The notes: a model not told the origin generated them from the letters alone. A stretch of 64,000 nucleotides of DNA from an uncultured Oscillospiraceae bacterium (GCA_934446455.1 CAKSEE010000009.1:5711-69710); one strand, 5' to 3'; shown: positions 1 through 9,256, numbered from the stretch's first letter. Numbers and translations: made by a program.

Positions 1-1930
1 TCGATTCATTTCTACATATGTAATCTTTTAATGCAGAAATTACAAAACTGATATAACAAGTTGATGTATCATACTCAATTAAGCCATATTTAACCAAATG
101 GTCAATGATATTGATGTCATCATGTTCAACTTTTTTATACTTACCGGGAGCCAACGCAAATTTCTTAAGCATTTCATACTCTTCTTTAAAAATGCAGATG
201 TGCTGAAGAATAGTTGCAAATACCTGATTGCCCTTTCCAGAACAGTTGAAGTCTGAAAGTAATACTGAAAAAGTTGGCTTTGAAATCTGATAAACCGTGT
301 TCGGAGAACGTAAGTTTTTGATACTTTCGAACATATAAGCACAGAACTGGCGTATGGCATATGGCTGACCGCCAAATGCCCTATTTATATCAACATAAAT
401 TGCATCGAAGGCAACATTACTGTAGCTACCAAGTGTATTTATCATATTTCTGGTTTGTTCATCAGTAAAAGTTGGCAAATATGTTTTAGAGAAATCTGCA
501 CAGTTATGAATTCGTTCATACATAGGATTGTCGCACGTTTTACTGTTGTATTCTATAATACTTTTTTCATTTATTGTTGAGTTTACTCCGCAAACGATTA
601 ATGAACAACCAGAATCGCGCAATGCACCCCAAACGCCTTTATATGCGTCGAGATTTTGCCAAAGCAGGGAAGTGGCAGTATTATATGTAATTAACTCAAT
701 TTCATCAATTGCAATGACAAAGGTTTGGATATTTCTTGTATAAAGCTTAACATCATCAACGAAACACTGTGTTGGACGCTTTTCATAATCAGATTCTGTA
801 CTGGATAAATTTAATCTTTTTTGAAAATCATGTCTTGTCTCATCATCTCCTTGAATTAGTCCGGTTGTAACGATTCGAATTTGTTTTGCAATGTCAAAAA
901 GAGCGGTTTTCCAAGAATCGATATTCTCGAGTGCAGAACGCGCCTCTATAACGATGTACTTAGTGCCAGCGTAATCAAGGCGACGTGTTACTGCACGCAA
1001 AACTGATGATTTGCCACTTCTTCGCAATCCGAAAATTCCTGAGTGCTTTCCTTCTTTGCACCTTTGAACGATAGAATCTGCAATTTTCCCTCTGTCACCA
1101 AATAATAACTGCTCGTCCTCAATAGGGTTTTCTTCTCCGAGCATATTGTTTTCAAATAGATATTCTCCAAATCTTTCGATAAACAAGTCTTCAAGTTGTT
1201 TTTTATTATTACAGCTAAGAATTTCCTCAAACGAAAAAGGGATTATTGCAGCTTCGGTTCCGCCTTTCATTTTATCTATTTCATTTTTGAGGTTTCTTGC
1301 ATTACTGATAAGTATGTAGAAATTTACTAATGGACGGCGTTCTGAAATTTCCTTACGTTTACGAATAAAGTTAGCAGCTTTTAGCGTGTTTTGCTGCCAA
1401 GAGCAATCGTCAAAATGTGAGAAGATCAGCAAGAACTCGTATTTGCCATGTAAAAATGCTTTTAAAAACTCTGTTGCTCCAATTAAACAAAATGGAAAAA
1501 TAGCACCTGGTTTTCCCATTTCATGATGTCCAACGTGAGAAATGTATAAAATTCTTTGGAGTTTCTGCAAAACCTCATACTCGCCGGAATTGCATTTTAA
1601 ATGCTCTTTCCTCATTCGAATGCGATTTAATGATTTAAAGTAACCAGGAGTGTAAAAATCTTTGATTTTATGACTATTCTCATTTATCTGATATTCATAG
1701 CAATTGTGTGTTTTGATTACTTTTACCCCAATAGCATACTTCTTTCCAAATTTGTTATTGCCTATTGATGAAAATTCGACATTATCCCCCTCGAAAAATT
1801 CCGACATTTCATAATCAGGTGATAAGTAACGGCTATCAAAGTATATTAATTCGCCACTTGTTAGACGAATAAATCCATATTCAAGACCACTTTTTGCACT
1901 TGTTCTTAATGTTTCAACTATTCCCTTCAT
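1..1930 (-). CDS. AAA/STAND-like ATPase with cold-shock-like N-terminus (partial, runs off left edge)
   Basis: The frame stays open for 643 codons and leaves the window, so the C-terminus is missing. The start is ATG behind AGGTGAT. Residues 1 to about 70 (MKGIVETL..., ...GLEYGFIRL...) look like a cold-shock/OB domain. A P-loop GLRRSGKSS lies near residues 301-309 and a Walker B stretch FVIAIDEIE near 404-412, as in the ATPase-plus-winged-helix proteins of prokaryotic AAA/STAND type. It is the third gene of an operon after a DNA methyltransferase and an AlwI-family nuclease, 66 bp downstream of the latter, which suggests an accessory or independent defence role. The function is inferred from context only; no nuclease or effector domain is visible in the part present. 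Confidence 0.72.
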   Translation of the reverse strand, partial: MKGIVETLRTSAKSGLEYGFIRLTSGELIYFDSRYLSPDYEMSEFFEGDNVEFSSIGNNKFGKKYAIGVKVIKTHNCYEYQINENSHKIKDFYTPGYFKSLNRIRMRKEHLKCNSGEYEVLQKLQRILYISHVGHHEMGKPGAIFPFCLIGATEFLKAFLHGKYEFLLIFSHFDDCSWQQNTLKAANFIRKRKEISERRPLVNFYILISNARNLKNEIDKMKGGTEAAIIPFSFEEILSCNNKKQLEDLFIERFGEYLFENNMLGEENPIEDEQLLFGDRGKIADSIVQRCKEGKHSGIFGLRRSGKSSVLRAVTRRLDYAGTKYIVIEARSALENIDSWKTALFDIAKQIRIVTTGLIQGDDETRHDFQKRLNLSSTESDYEKRPTQCFVDDVKLYTRNIQTFVIAIDEIELITYNTATSLLWQNLDAYKGVWGALRDSGCSLIVCGVNSTINEKSIIEYNSKTCDNPMYERIHNCADFSKTYLPTFTDEQTRNMINTLGSYSNVAFDAIYVDINRAFGGQPYAIRQFCAYMFESIKNLRSPNTVYQISKPTFSVLLSDFNCSGKGNQVFATILQHICIFKEEYEMLKKFALAPGKYKKVEHDDINIIDHLVKYGLIEYDTSTCYISFVISALKDYICRNES

Positions 1931-1996
1931 ATTATCACCTCATACTGTTGTAGTAGTTCAAAGAATTTTCACCGCTAAAAGGCATCTAAAAACAAG

Positions 1997-3685
1997 CTAT
2001 GAACGCATCCATTTATTTACACATTTCTGTATTCCGCTATACCAATGATTTTCATCAGTGGCGCTATCACAAAGTGCGATTGCTTCATCTAGAAACCTTC
2101 GTATATCGGAAGGCACAGGGTGCGACTTGTAGTTATAGGAATTATCCACCAGCTTCATAAATTGGTCTAATTCAAGAGGGATTATTTTGGATTTACCACC
2201 GTAAAGCGAAATAGAAAGATGGTTTAACCCGTAAAAATGTGCCAATGTTGCAGGATTAATTTTAGGAGCGATAAACAGGCAGTATGTTTCTTTGCCGGAA
2301 CGCTTTTTTAACTGCCCATAATGTCTGGCAACGGGTTCGCCTTCCATTTCATATTGGCGTTGCCCACGCTGCATTGTTACTTCAACGGATAACGAGAAGT
2401 CGCCATAACTACATTCAATGTCTGGCATATTACCAGCAGCCGTCGACAGAGGTTGTCCTGAGTCATCAAAATTAAAGTTCCCTTTAATATCTCCTCCGTC
2501 AAGCATTGTCATCGCTCTCCAAGTGTTATATTCCAACATAAGAGGTGCATCAAAATAGTCGTCAGAGATAATCTCATTATATGTGTCGATGATTTCTGAA
2601 TATAGCGAATATGATTTGATTTCTTCGACTTTATCTCGAATAACATTCTCTTTGTGTTCTGCAACGATTTCATCACGCAAATCTTTAAGAGCTTCAATGT
2701 CAAGAGACATAAGCTCGCGTTTTGTATGATTGCTTATTCGTAGTATTACATCAATGATATTATCTCTATTATCTGTATATAAAGCTGGGGTGTTTGAAGC
2801 AAACAGGTGTGCTTTATATCCATCTAAATCATCAATAAACACAGGATTTCTATCTACGGTTGATAAAATGTAATCAACATCTTTAACTTTGTCGGCAAAA
2901 ATGGAAATGCTCCTATTGCTATGAGAGATAGATACAAGACCTGTATACCTCAAATAACGAAAGCAAGCGTCTGCATAGTCGCGCATATTGCTCTTTTGAG
3001 TTTTAATAAAAGTATTCAAGTCTGTTTTATTAGTTTCTCGAGTTTTTGTCATACCATTGGCAATGCGCTCGAAAAATATGTCTTTAACAGCAGATGTCCA
3101 GGTGTCATTCACAAAACGCTTATATTCCCCTATGTGACTGCTTTTATTCTTTCTGAACTGAACAATTTTCCCTTTGATATCATTATACTTGTGGTAGCTG
3201 GTTAGCTGAACAGCAAATATCTTGAATTCATCAAAAGAAAGACAGTCGAGGTCACGAATTAGTCTAATTATTTCAAGATAAGGACGCACAAAAAATACGC
3301 CCTCTGTCTGATTGTTTTCTTTGTGGAACGGCGAGGGCAACTGAAATTTCAGTAATTGACGAAGAAAGACTTCTTGAGGGCGTTTGCCATAAACAAGCTC
3401 TTTACCTGCTGGCGTCAAAGAAATTGTCGGAGTGAGGTCAATGAACCCTAATGCCTTTGGGGCACGGTTAATCCTATCACGTGCGCTAAACGACTTATTT
3501 GCAGATGAGCCAGAGCCTTCAAAAAAAGTACTATTTGCCAACTCGTCCATAAACCGTTCTTGCGTGTCGTTGTTCCACTTTTGACCTTCAAACTTCTCAT
3601 TAAGCAATTTTATCTCTGGTATCATCTTTATTGGTGTTCGAGGAGAAGTGGTAAAGAACAGCATTTTGCCTTTGATATAAGCCAT
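1997..3685 (-). CDS. AlwI-family type IIS restriction endonuclease
   Basis: The 562-residue protein matches the AlwI/BstNBI/BspD6I family along its length: an N-terminal SPRTPIKMIPEIKLL block, SFSARDRINRAPKALGF near residue 70, YFRYTGL in the middle, and a C-terminal catalytic region with AAGNMPDIE...SVEVTM and YCLFIAPKINP. The PD...EVT residues fit a PD-(D/E)XK nuclease core. Family members recognise short asymmetric sites (GGATC or GAGTC) and cut outside them. The gene starts 13 bp after the methyltransferase stop with the RBS AGAGGTG, so the two are one operon. The Dam-like partner methylase favours a GATC-containing site such as GGATC, but specificity is inferred. Confidence 0.88.
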   Translation of the reverse strand: MAYIKGKMLFFTTSPRTPIKMIPEIKLLNEKFEGQKWNNDTQERFMDELANSTFFEGSGSSANKSFSARDRINRAPKALGFIDLTPTISLTPAGKELVYGKRPQEVFLRQLLKFQLPSPFHKENNQTEGVFFVRPYLEIIRLIRDLDCLSFDEFKIFAVQLTSYHKYNDIKGKIVQFRKNKSSHIGEYKRFVNDTWTSAVKDIFFERIANGMTKTRETNKTDLNTFIKTQKSNMRDYADACFRYLRYTGLVSISHSNRSISIFADKVKDVDYILSTVDRNPVFIDDLDGYKAHLFASNTPALYTDNRDNIIDVILRISNHTKRELMSLDIEALKDLRDEIVAEHKENVIRDKVEEIKSYSLYSEIIDTYNEIISDDYFDAPLMLEYNTWRAMTMLDGGDIKGNFNFDDSGQPLSTAAGNMPDIECSYGDFSLSVEVTMQRGQRQYEMEGEPVARHYGQLKKRSGKETYCLFIAPKINPATLAHFYGLNHLSISLYGGKSKIIPLELDQFMKLVDNSYNYKSHPVPSDIRRFLDEAIALCDSATDENHWYSGIQKCVNKWMRS

Positions 3686-3698
3686 ACAAGCACCTCTT

Positions 3699-4550
3699 TT
3701 AATAGTTCTTCACAACAATATGCATTCTATCATTATTGAAACGATTCTTGATATTTACTGAATAGTTTTTATAGTATTCGTCATATATATACTGTCCGTA
3801 CAATTCTTCTGTTAAGGGAGTTTTACCGATAATCATCAAGGCTCTGCACGGCAAATTACGAAAATCAGCAGCTAAGCGACGATGTTCAGCTTCGTCAAAA
3901 CCATTCATCATATCTATATTGCCGTAGTCGTTAAAAACACAATCATAGGGGGGGTCAAGGAATATAAAATCATCTTCCTGTGCCATATTAAATATATTGC
4001 TATAATCAAGGTTTAATAACTCTGCACCTTGTAAAAGGTCGCTATGTTGTTGAGTAACCAACCGAGTGTTTAAATTGGGATAACGTCCAAATGGTACATT
4101 ATACTCGCCATTATTGTTGTATCGTATCATACCTGAATAAGCAGTTTTATTGATAAAGAAATATACTACACCTTCCATATAATCGGCATTCTCAGGGTGA
4201 TTAAAGAAATTTCTCATACGGTAGTATAATTCTTCATTAGCATTCTCTACTCGCTCATCAGGAGTTAATGCTTTAAGCCTGTTATATTCAGCTTGATTAT
4301 GTTCATACATTGCTTGAATTGCATCAAGCTGCTCCCTCATAGCAGGATACTGTTCTTTTAGCTGAGTATAAAAAGTCATCAAACGACCATTTAAATCATT
4401 AAGTATAGCGTTATCAGGCTCAAGATAAAAATATACTGCTCCGCCGCCAAAAAATGGTTCAATATACCTGTTAAAGTCGTCAGGAATATATTGTAAGAAG
4501 CGTGGGATTTCACGGGACTTTCCACCACGATATTTAAGAACAGGATTCAT
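3699..4550 (-). CDS. D12-class (Dam-like) adenine-N6 DNA methyltransferase
   Basis: This is a 283-residue enzyme with the alpha-class order of motifs: LKYRGGK at residues 5-11 (SAM-binding motif X), EPFFGGGAVYF near residue 32 (motif I) and FLDPPYD near residue 198 (catalytic motif IV). It should transfer a methyl group from S-adenosylmethionine to adenine in a GATC-like site and protect the host from the nuclease encoded next to it. The length is normal for Dam/DpnIIA-type enzymes. The ATG is preceded by GTGAGGC. It is the first gene of the restriction operon, so the methylase is made before the nuclease. Confidence 0.9.
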   Translation of the reverse strand: MNPVLKYRGGKSREIPRFLQYIPDDFNRYIEPFFGGGAVYFYLEPDNAILNDLNGRLMTFYTQLKEQYPAMREQLDAIQAMYEHNQAEYNRLKALTPDERVENANEELYYRMRNFFNHPENADYMEGVVYFFINKTAYSGMIRYNNNGEYNVPFGRYPNLNTRLVTQQHSDLLQGAELLNLDYSNIFNMAQEDDFIFLDPPYDCVFNDYGNIDMMNGFDEAEHRRLAADFRNLPCRALMIIGKTPLTEELYGQYIYDEYYKNYSVNIKNRFNNDRMHIVVKNY

Positions 4551-4618
4551 AATTCTGCCTCACTTTCAACATAAATCACAAAAACGATAAACAGGCATAC
4601 GCCACGTGTTTGAGTTTT

Positions 4619-4656
4619 GTGTATTTTGACAATTGATCGTATGAAAAATAATACAC
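4619..4656. promoter_or_regulatory. Imperfect dyad in the restriction-modification leader
   Basis: Arms gtgtatt and aatacac flank a 24-bp centre that contains one GATC. The dyad lies just downstream of the -10 box of the restriction-modification promoter, in the leader of the methyltransferase mRNA. It could be an operator or a methylation-sensitive control site; that role is inferred from position. Confidence 0.35.
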
Positions 4657-4664
4657 TTTATATG

Positions 4665-4693
4665 ATTATAGCATATTTTTTTGAAGAATACAA
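4665..4693 (-). promoter_or_regulatory. Sigma-A promoter of the restriction-modification operon
   Basis: On the minus strand TTGTAT and TATAAT are separated by 17 bp, about 115 bp upstream of the methyltransferase ATG. The surrounding 215-bp gap to the relaxase gene is very AT-rich and holds no other gene. Confidence 0.6.
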
Positions 4694-4765
4694 CACAATT
4701 TTGAAAAATATATAAAACGCATTACAATATAGGTTTGAAATGATACATATCCTTGACGTGATAAT

Positions 4766-6130
4766 TTAGCGCTTTACCCCTTTCGTCCTCGCCGTCAAAA
4801 ACTCCTGCAGCTTCTCTGCCAATCCTAAAGACTTAATAAAATCCATAATCTTGTCGATTTGCCGCTGAAGATTATCTCGTTCCGAACGTAGCTTTGATAT
4901 AGCCATTTGACCATAGACCGATTGTAGTCTGCCGTTTTCGTTTCGTAGATTTGCGTTCTGTGCTGATAAATCGGTGTTTACGGTAGTGAGCTGCTCATTT
5001 TCCTTTTTCAGCTTTGCGATTTCACTCGTCAGCTCGCTCTCCCTGTTCTCGACTGCTATCTGTTTCCTTGCAAGATCGGTCAGAGTGCCATAGTCCTCAC
5101 GGGACAGCGTAACCTTTCCGCCGAACATAGTTTTTCCTGTTTCAATCTCACTGATAGATTTTAGTTTTGCAGCCTTTTTAGCGCTTGCTTCAAGCAGGCT
5201 TTGCTTGTCGGCAAGCTCGGCGGCGGTCTGGGTAAGGGCAGAGGACTTTTCCTCAATCTGCTCGTCCAATTGAGCAACGGCGGCATTCTTCTCCTGATAC
5301 TGCTCCTCCAACCTGTCGATTATTTCATCAACCTGGGTTCGCAGTTCCTCACGGTGCTTCAGCAGCTTGTCCGCGCATTCAGCTCGCTCATCAAGACGGG
5401 AGACTTCCTCTTTCTTCTTCTCGACCTGCTCCTTGACTTTTGCGTACTCCTTGTACTGCTCAACAATCAAACTGCCGCGGGACTTTTCGGGTGCAGCGAT
5501 CTGTATTCCGTGCTGTGCGCAAATCTCCGTCAGAACTTTGCACTCTGCTTCACGCCAGCGGGCAATGGTTTCCTTGCCGCTTCCGTAACCCATTTCTTTC
5601 AGAGCCTGTGCAATTCCGTTTCGGGTATCCACACCGTTTTTGTAATGTCCGACAGGTATGTAGTCGATATGCAGGTGCGGAGTAGCCTCATCAAGGTGGA
5701 GAACAGCGTTGAACACATAGAAATTCGGGTTGCGTTTCTGAAAGCCCTGCATATACTCGTTTAGGCAAGTGGCAGCGATTTCAGCATCAGGAGTTCCAAT
5801 ACCGGTGTTCTTCATATCGCCGATCTGCACCACATCTTCATAAAAGCTCTTGCGTTTATCGGCGGCGGTAACGACGGATTGCGAGATGTCACGCTTGAAA
5901 ATGTGACGGAAATAGCTCATTTTTATTTTACGGTCGGCTCGCTTCTGCTTTGCATTGTAACGCTCAACAGCAGCTCCAAATAGGCGGTCATACGCTTCCT
6001 CAATAGGCTGCTGCATGAAAACTATATTGTTCTTTGTCCGAGTGTCGTCCACATTCTTGGCGTTGAATTTACGGTTGTTATGGGTAAGGCTGCCCTTTCC
6101 CTGACAATGAGAGAGGCGTTTTTCACTCAT
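4766..6130 (-). CDS. MobV/Pre-family relaxase
   Basis: The 454-residue mobilization protein has the MobV signature HLDEATPHLH at residues 145-154, which supplies the metal-binding histidines of the relaxase active site. The N-terminus contains a conserved block (SHCQGKGSLTHNNR). From residue about 220 onward the protein is a long charged coiled coil, as usual for this family. It should nick oriT and lead the element's DNA into a conjugative pore supplied by another element. The start was placed at the ATG behind AAAGGAGAT; an upstream in-frame ATG lacks a ribosome site. Confidence 0.9.
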   Translation of the reverse strand: MSEKRLSHCQGKGSLTHNNRKFNAKNVDDTRTKNNIVFMQQPIEEAYDRLFGAAVERYNAKQKRADRKIKMSYFRHIFKRDISQSVVTAADKRKSFYEDVVQIGDMKNTGIGTPDAEIAATCLNEYMQGFQKRNPNFYVFNAVLHLDEATPHLHIDYIPVGHYKNGVDTRNGIAQALKEMGYGSGKETIARWREAECKVLTEICAQHGIQIAAPEKSRGSLIVEQYKEYAKVKEQVEKKKEEVSRLDERAECADKLLKHREELRTQVDEIIDRLEEQYQEKNAAVAQLDEQIEEKSSALTQTAAELADKQSLLEASAKKAAKLKSISEIETGKTMFGGKVTLSREDYGTLTDLARKQIAVENRESELTSEIAKLKKENEQLTTVNTDLSAQNANLRNENGRLQSVYGQMAISKLRSERDNLQRQIDKIMDFIKSLGLAEKLQEFLTARTKGVKR

Positions 6131-6190
6131 AGGTAAATCTCCTTTCGCTGCGGTATTCTTACTGTTGTGCCAACAGTAACGCCATAATAC

Positions 6191-6221
6191 CCTTGACATT
6201 GATTACATCAACATCAAGGGT
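6191..6221. other. Candidate oriT inverted repeat
   Basis: A 14-bp imperfect inverted repeat (12 of 14 positions pair; arms begin and end cccttga/tcaaggg) lies about 60 bp upstream of the relaxase start. MobV elements usually carry their transfer origin as an inverted repeat just upstream of mob. The nick site cannot be placed from sequence alone. Confidence 0.5.
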
Positions 6222-6363
6222 ACGGCGCTCTCCGAGGGACAAAGGGAGAACCCTTTGCAAACCCCACCCTTGCTTCATGCCTATTCTTCCTTCACGCAAC
6301 GAAACTGTTGCTTTTTCAAAACTGAAAAGAAGGATAATTCTGCCTGCCGAAGTCAGGCTCTTG

Positions 6364-6660
6364 TTATTCACGGCACTGCAAAACGACCTGCTCCATAATC
6401 TCATGCTCAACAATCAGTGACCGTGTTTTCTCCCATGCGACGATTTCTACATAAGTTTTCGGGCGAGGATTCTGCGCTGCGTACTGCTTTCGCAGCAGCT
6501 CCCACATCTGCCAAGCCTCCCGGTCGATCAGACGAGGGATAACCTCACACCTGCCATTTGCTTTCAGCTGTAAGATTTCATCGGGGTAGTTCGTTTTCAT
6601 AAACCGCCGCCATGCTGCGCCCCAGCGGTCGATTGGCGTGTTCATAAGTTCTTCGTTCAT
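6364..6660 (-). CDS. TnpV-like small transposon protein
   Basis: A 98-residue protein with the layout of the TnpV family found in Firmicute mobile elements: a RWGAAWRRFMK block followed by an alpha-helical region ending ...TRSLIVEHEIMEQVV. The molecular role of TnpV proteins is not established. The start is the ATG behind AAAGGA; the longer open frame upstream has no ribosome site. It sits between the RepA-like ATPase and the relaxase and is likely co-transcribed with them. The 230 bp between it and the relaxase hold the oriT-like repeat and a small gcctg/caggc hairpin. Confidence 0.55.
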   Translation of the reverse strand: MNEELMNTPIDRWGAAWRRFMKTNYPDEILQLKANGRCEVIPRLIDREAWQMWELLRKQYAAQNPRPKTYVEIVAWEKTRSLIVEHEIMEQVVLQCRE

Positions 6661-6767
6661 GGTAATTATCCTTTCTACGTACATCAGCGTGACGGTCGTG
6701 ACGATGGTGACGGTATTTTTGAGATAGGGCAGGGTATGTAAAACATAGTCACGGTCGTCACACATCG

Positions 6768-7898
6768 TCACGCTTTCAGTTTCAACGTAACGCTTCTGCC
6801 GCTGTGAGTGCGGCTTGTAGCATAAGTTATGTTGTATTCGTTAAGCAGACGTCCTGCCGTGACATTGAGTTTGAGTGTAAGCACATTCGGTTTCAAATCC
6901 GTACCGAGCCGTTCAGCCAGTTCCGTAGCCGTACCGGACCATTCGGGATTATCCGCCGTGATGAACTGCGAAATGGATTCGAGTATTGAGTCCGGTGGCT
7001 CTTTCCAGAGTTCCGTTTCAGCAGTTTCAAAGTCCCAGTATAGCTTTTCCTCATTTCTGACAAGCATTATCTTCTGGTCTTGCTGGTCACGACCGGATAT
7101 TTCAAGAGTTGCCTTGTTAGAGATGCGCCTGTCCTTGTAGAGCAGAAATGCACCGTCAGCAGCGCCAAGCAGTCCATTTGTTCCCGAAATCATATCAAAG
7201 GTATCTTCCGACTTCTGTTTGCGGGTGTGATGAACGAGGAGCAAGCAAATCTTATAACTGTCTGCAAACTGTTTCAGCTGCGTGATTATCTCATAATCTG
7301 ACGCATAGCTAAAGCTGTCATTACCGTCCTCCCGAACTTTCTGAAATGTGTCTATGATGATAAGTGAAGTGTACGGGTGTTCGCTGATAAAGCCTTGCAG
7401 CTGTTCGTTTAAACCTTTTCCGAGATGATTAGCGGTAACGGAGAAATGCAAATTTGGAGTATTTTCTGTCCCGAACATTCGGTACAAGCGTTCCTGCAAG
7501 CGGCGGTAATCGTCCTCCAGCGCAAGGTACAGCACCGTTCCTTTGCGCACTGTGTAGTTCCATAGATTTGTGCCTGTGCTGACGTGATAGGCGAGCTGGA
7601 GCATGAAAAAGCTCTTTCCGACCTTGGGTGCGCCCACGAACAGGTAAACTCCTGCGTAAAGCAGACCGTCAATTAAAGGCTGTTTCTTGTCGTAGATGTT
7701 GTTGTACAGCTCAGTCATTGAGATAGTAGGAAGATATGTCGGGTCGAGCATTCTTTTCATCATCAGCTCGAAGTTATCTTCAGAGCTATTGAAATCTGCC
7801 GAGTTTTCTGTTATACTATTAGTGCAATCCATTTGCAAAGGCTGCTCCGCACCTATTGCCGTAGGTACATAAGGAGCAGTCTTTTCCTTTTCAGCCAT
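6768..7898 (-). CDS. RepA-like RecA-fold ATPase (AAA_25)
   Basis: The protein has a RecA-type ATPase core with Walker A GAPKVGKSF near residue 90, a Walker B strand LIIIDTF, and VHHTRK downstream, as in RepA/DnaB-like hexameric helicase loaders of plasmids and mobilizable elements. The C-terminal ~90 residues look like a winged helix (ATELAERLG...LNEYNI). It probably supports replication of the excised element. Start codons GTG, ATG and ATG lie within 10 bp; the third (MAEKEK) was chosen for spacing from GGCGGTG. It overlaps the integrase stop by 8 bp, showing translational coupling. Confidence 0.75.
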   Translation of the reverse strand: MAEKEKTAPYVPTAIGAEQPLQMDCTNSITENSADFNSSEDNFELMMKRMLDPTYLPTISMTELYNNIYDKKQPLIDGLLYAGVYLFVGAPKVGKSFFMLQLAYHVSTGTNLWNYTVRKGTVLYLALEDDYRRLQERLYRMFGTENTPNLHFSVTANHLGKGLNEQLQGFISEHPYTSLIIIDTFQKVREDGNDSFSYASDYEIITQLKQFADSYKICLLLVHHTRKQKSEDTFDMISGTNGLLGAADGAFLLYKDRRISNKATLEISGRDQQDQKIMLVRNEEKLYWDFETAETELWKEPPDSILESISQFITADNPEWSGTATELAERLGTDLKPNVLTLKLNVTAGRLLNEYNITYATSRTHSGRSVTLKLKA

Positions 7899-8967
7899 TA
7901 TCATCACCGCCGTTCTTCATAAGCTCATCCAGCTTTGCAGAGAGCTTTTCCTGCTTGTTCGGATAGAGGTGAGCATACACCTGCATTGTAGTTTCGACTC
8001 GCTCATGTCCCAAACGCTCGGCTATTTCAAGCGGCGGTATTCCCAGTTCATACAGCAAGGCGCAGTGGCTGTGCCGAATGTCGTGCAGCCTAATGCGCTT
8101 AACACCGCTTTTCTCGCAGCCACGCTTCATTTCGTGGTGTAGGTAATGCTTGGTGAAAGGGAATATTCTGTCGTTATCTCCGATTTCGTAAAGACTGTCG
8201 CAGTATTCTTTCAGCAATGAACAAAGAAAGTCGGGAATTGAAATGATGCGATTGCTTTTCGGAGTTTTGGGCGGTGTAATAACATCTCTGTCGCCAAGAC
8301 GTTGATAGGACTTGTTTACAGTCAAGGTTTTCGCCGTGAAATCAAGGTCGGCGGTAGTAAGCGCCATAAGCTCGCCAATTCTTAACCCCGTCCAGAACAG
8401 CGTGTTGTAAGCTACATAAGCCATAGGTTTATCGGCAACGCACTCCACGAACTTCGTGAACTCGTCCTTTGTCCAGAAGTTCATCTCCTCGGCTTTGTTT
8501 TTGCCGATTGCTCCCGCCTTTGAGCAGGGGTTGGACTGTAAATCGTAATACTTGACGGCATAGTTGAAAATCGCGTTGAGCTGATTGTAAACGGTTTTCA
8601 TATAGGTCTGCGAATAGCCTTTTGCAAGCATCTCGTTCTCCCAAGCGATAATGTTTGCGGGAGATATTTCGGTAATTTTCTTTAAGCCAAAATACGGCAT
8701 TATTTTCAAGTCGATTATGTAGTGCTTTGTACGCAGTGTGTTCTCACGCAGGCGAGGGGAAATGCTCTTGAAATACATCTCCGTGAAATCCGCAAAAGTG
8801 ATGTTCAGGTCGGCTTTCTGCTCGGCAAGGAACGTTCTCAGCCATTCTTCCGCTTCACGCTTTGTTTCAAAGCCACGCTTCATCGTTTCCCTGCGCTTGC
8901 CCTGCCAGTCGGTGTAACGAAAGCGTATGTACCATTTTCCTGTTTTCGGGTCTTTCTTTGCTCTCAT
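7891..8967 (-). CDS. Tyrosine-type integrase of the mobilizable element
   Basis: A 358-residue phage-type integrase: an N-terminal AP2-like arm-binding region (KWYIRFRYTDWQGKRRET), a SAM-like core-binding domain, and a catalytic domain with Arg in TGLRIGEL, HDIRHSH, LGHERVETT and the nucleophile Tyr in MQVYAHL. It integrates and excises the element, apparently at the 3' end of guaA about 2 kb away. The start is the ATG behind AGGGAGGTG, overlapping the stop of the small upstream gene in TAATG. Confidence 0.92.
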   Translation of the reverse strand: MRAKKDPKTGKWYIRFRYTDWQGKRRETMKRGFETKREAEEWLRTFLAEQKADLNITFADFTEMYFKSISPRLRENTLRTKHYIIDLKIMPYFGLKKITEISPANIIAWENEMLAKGYSQTYMKTVYNQLNAIFNYAVKYYDLQSNPCSKAGAIGKNKAEEMNFWTKDEFTKFVECVADKPMAYVAYNTLFWTGLRIGELMALTTADLDFTAKTLTVNKSYQRLGDRDVITPPKTPKSNRIISIPDFLCSLLKEYCDSLYEIGDNDRIFPFTKHYLHHEMKRGCEKSGVKRIRLHDIRHSHCALLYELGIPPLEIAERLGHERVETTMQVYAHLYPNKQEKLSAKLDELMKNGGDDNG

Positions 8968-9173
8968 TATTCGGCACCTCCCTCTGCCTTGAGCGAGAAA
9001 CCGTAAAGGCACTTCTCAAGGTATGCTCTGGGCAGTTTGCCGGCTATCGTAAGGTATCCCTGTTTTTTCAGCTCGGTGTTCATCGCTCGAATGAGCTTGT
9101 AGGCGTGACCGTTCGATACGCCCATTACCTGTGCCAGCTCCGGCGCTGTGATGTAGATACTCTGATTACTCAT
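8967..9173 (-). CDS. Excisionase-like helix-turn-helix protein
   Basis: A 68-residue protein with a MerR/Xis-like helix-turn-helix (ITAPELAQVMGVSNGHAYKLIR). It is encoded directly upstream of and overlapping the integrase gene, the usual place for an excisionase that sets recombination direction. The ATG is preceded by an AAAGGAGG-like ribosome site. Confidence 0.75.
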   Translation of the reverse strand: MSNQSIYITAPELAQVMGVSNGHAYKLIRAMNTELKKQGYLTIAGKLPRAYLEKCLYGFSLKAEGGAE

Positions 9174-9227
9174 TGGAAACCTCCTTTTCTTTATAGCAGG
9201 ATATTTAATATATATCGCTGTAAATAT

Positions 9228-9256
9228 ATATTAGCACAATATTATATTGTTGTCAA
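9228..9256 (-). promoter_or_regulatory. Promoter of the xis-int-rep-mob operon
   Basis: On the minus strand TTGACA and TAATAT are spaced 17 bp apart. The divergent region also holds a tagat/atcta dyad at 9257-9268 that overlaps the upstream edge of this promoter and could be an operator for the XRE regulator encoded on the other side. Confidence 0.65.

Noticed and set aside
79-1230. Short minus-strand open frames in the first 1.3 kb, suggesting a broken gene
   Set aside because: They are in other frames; the correct frame is open without a stop from 1930 to the window edge.
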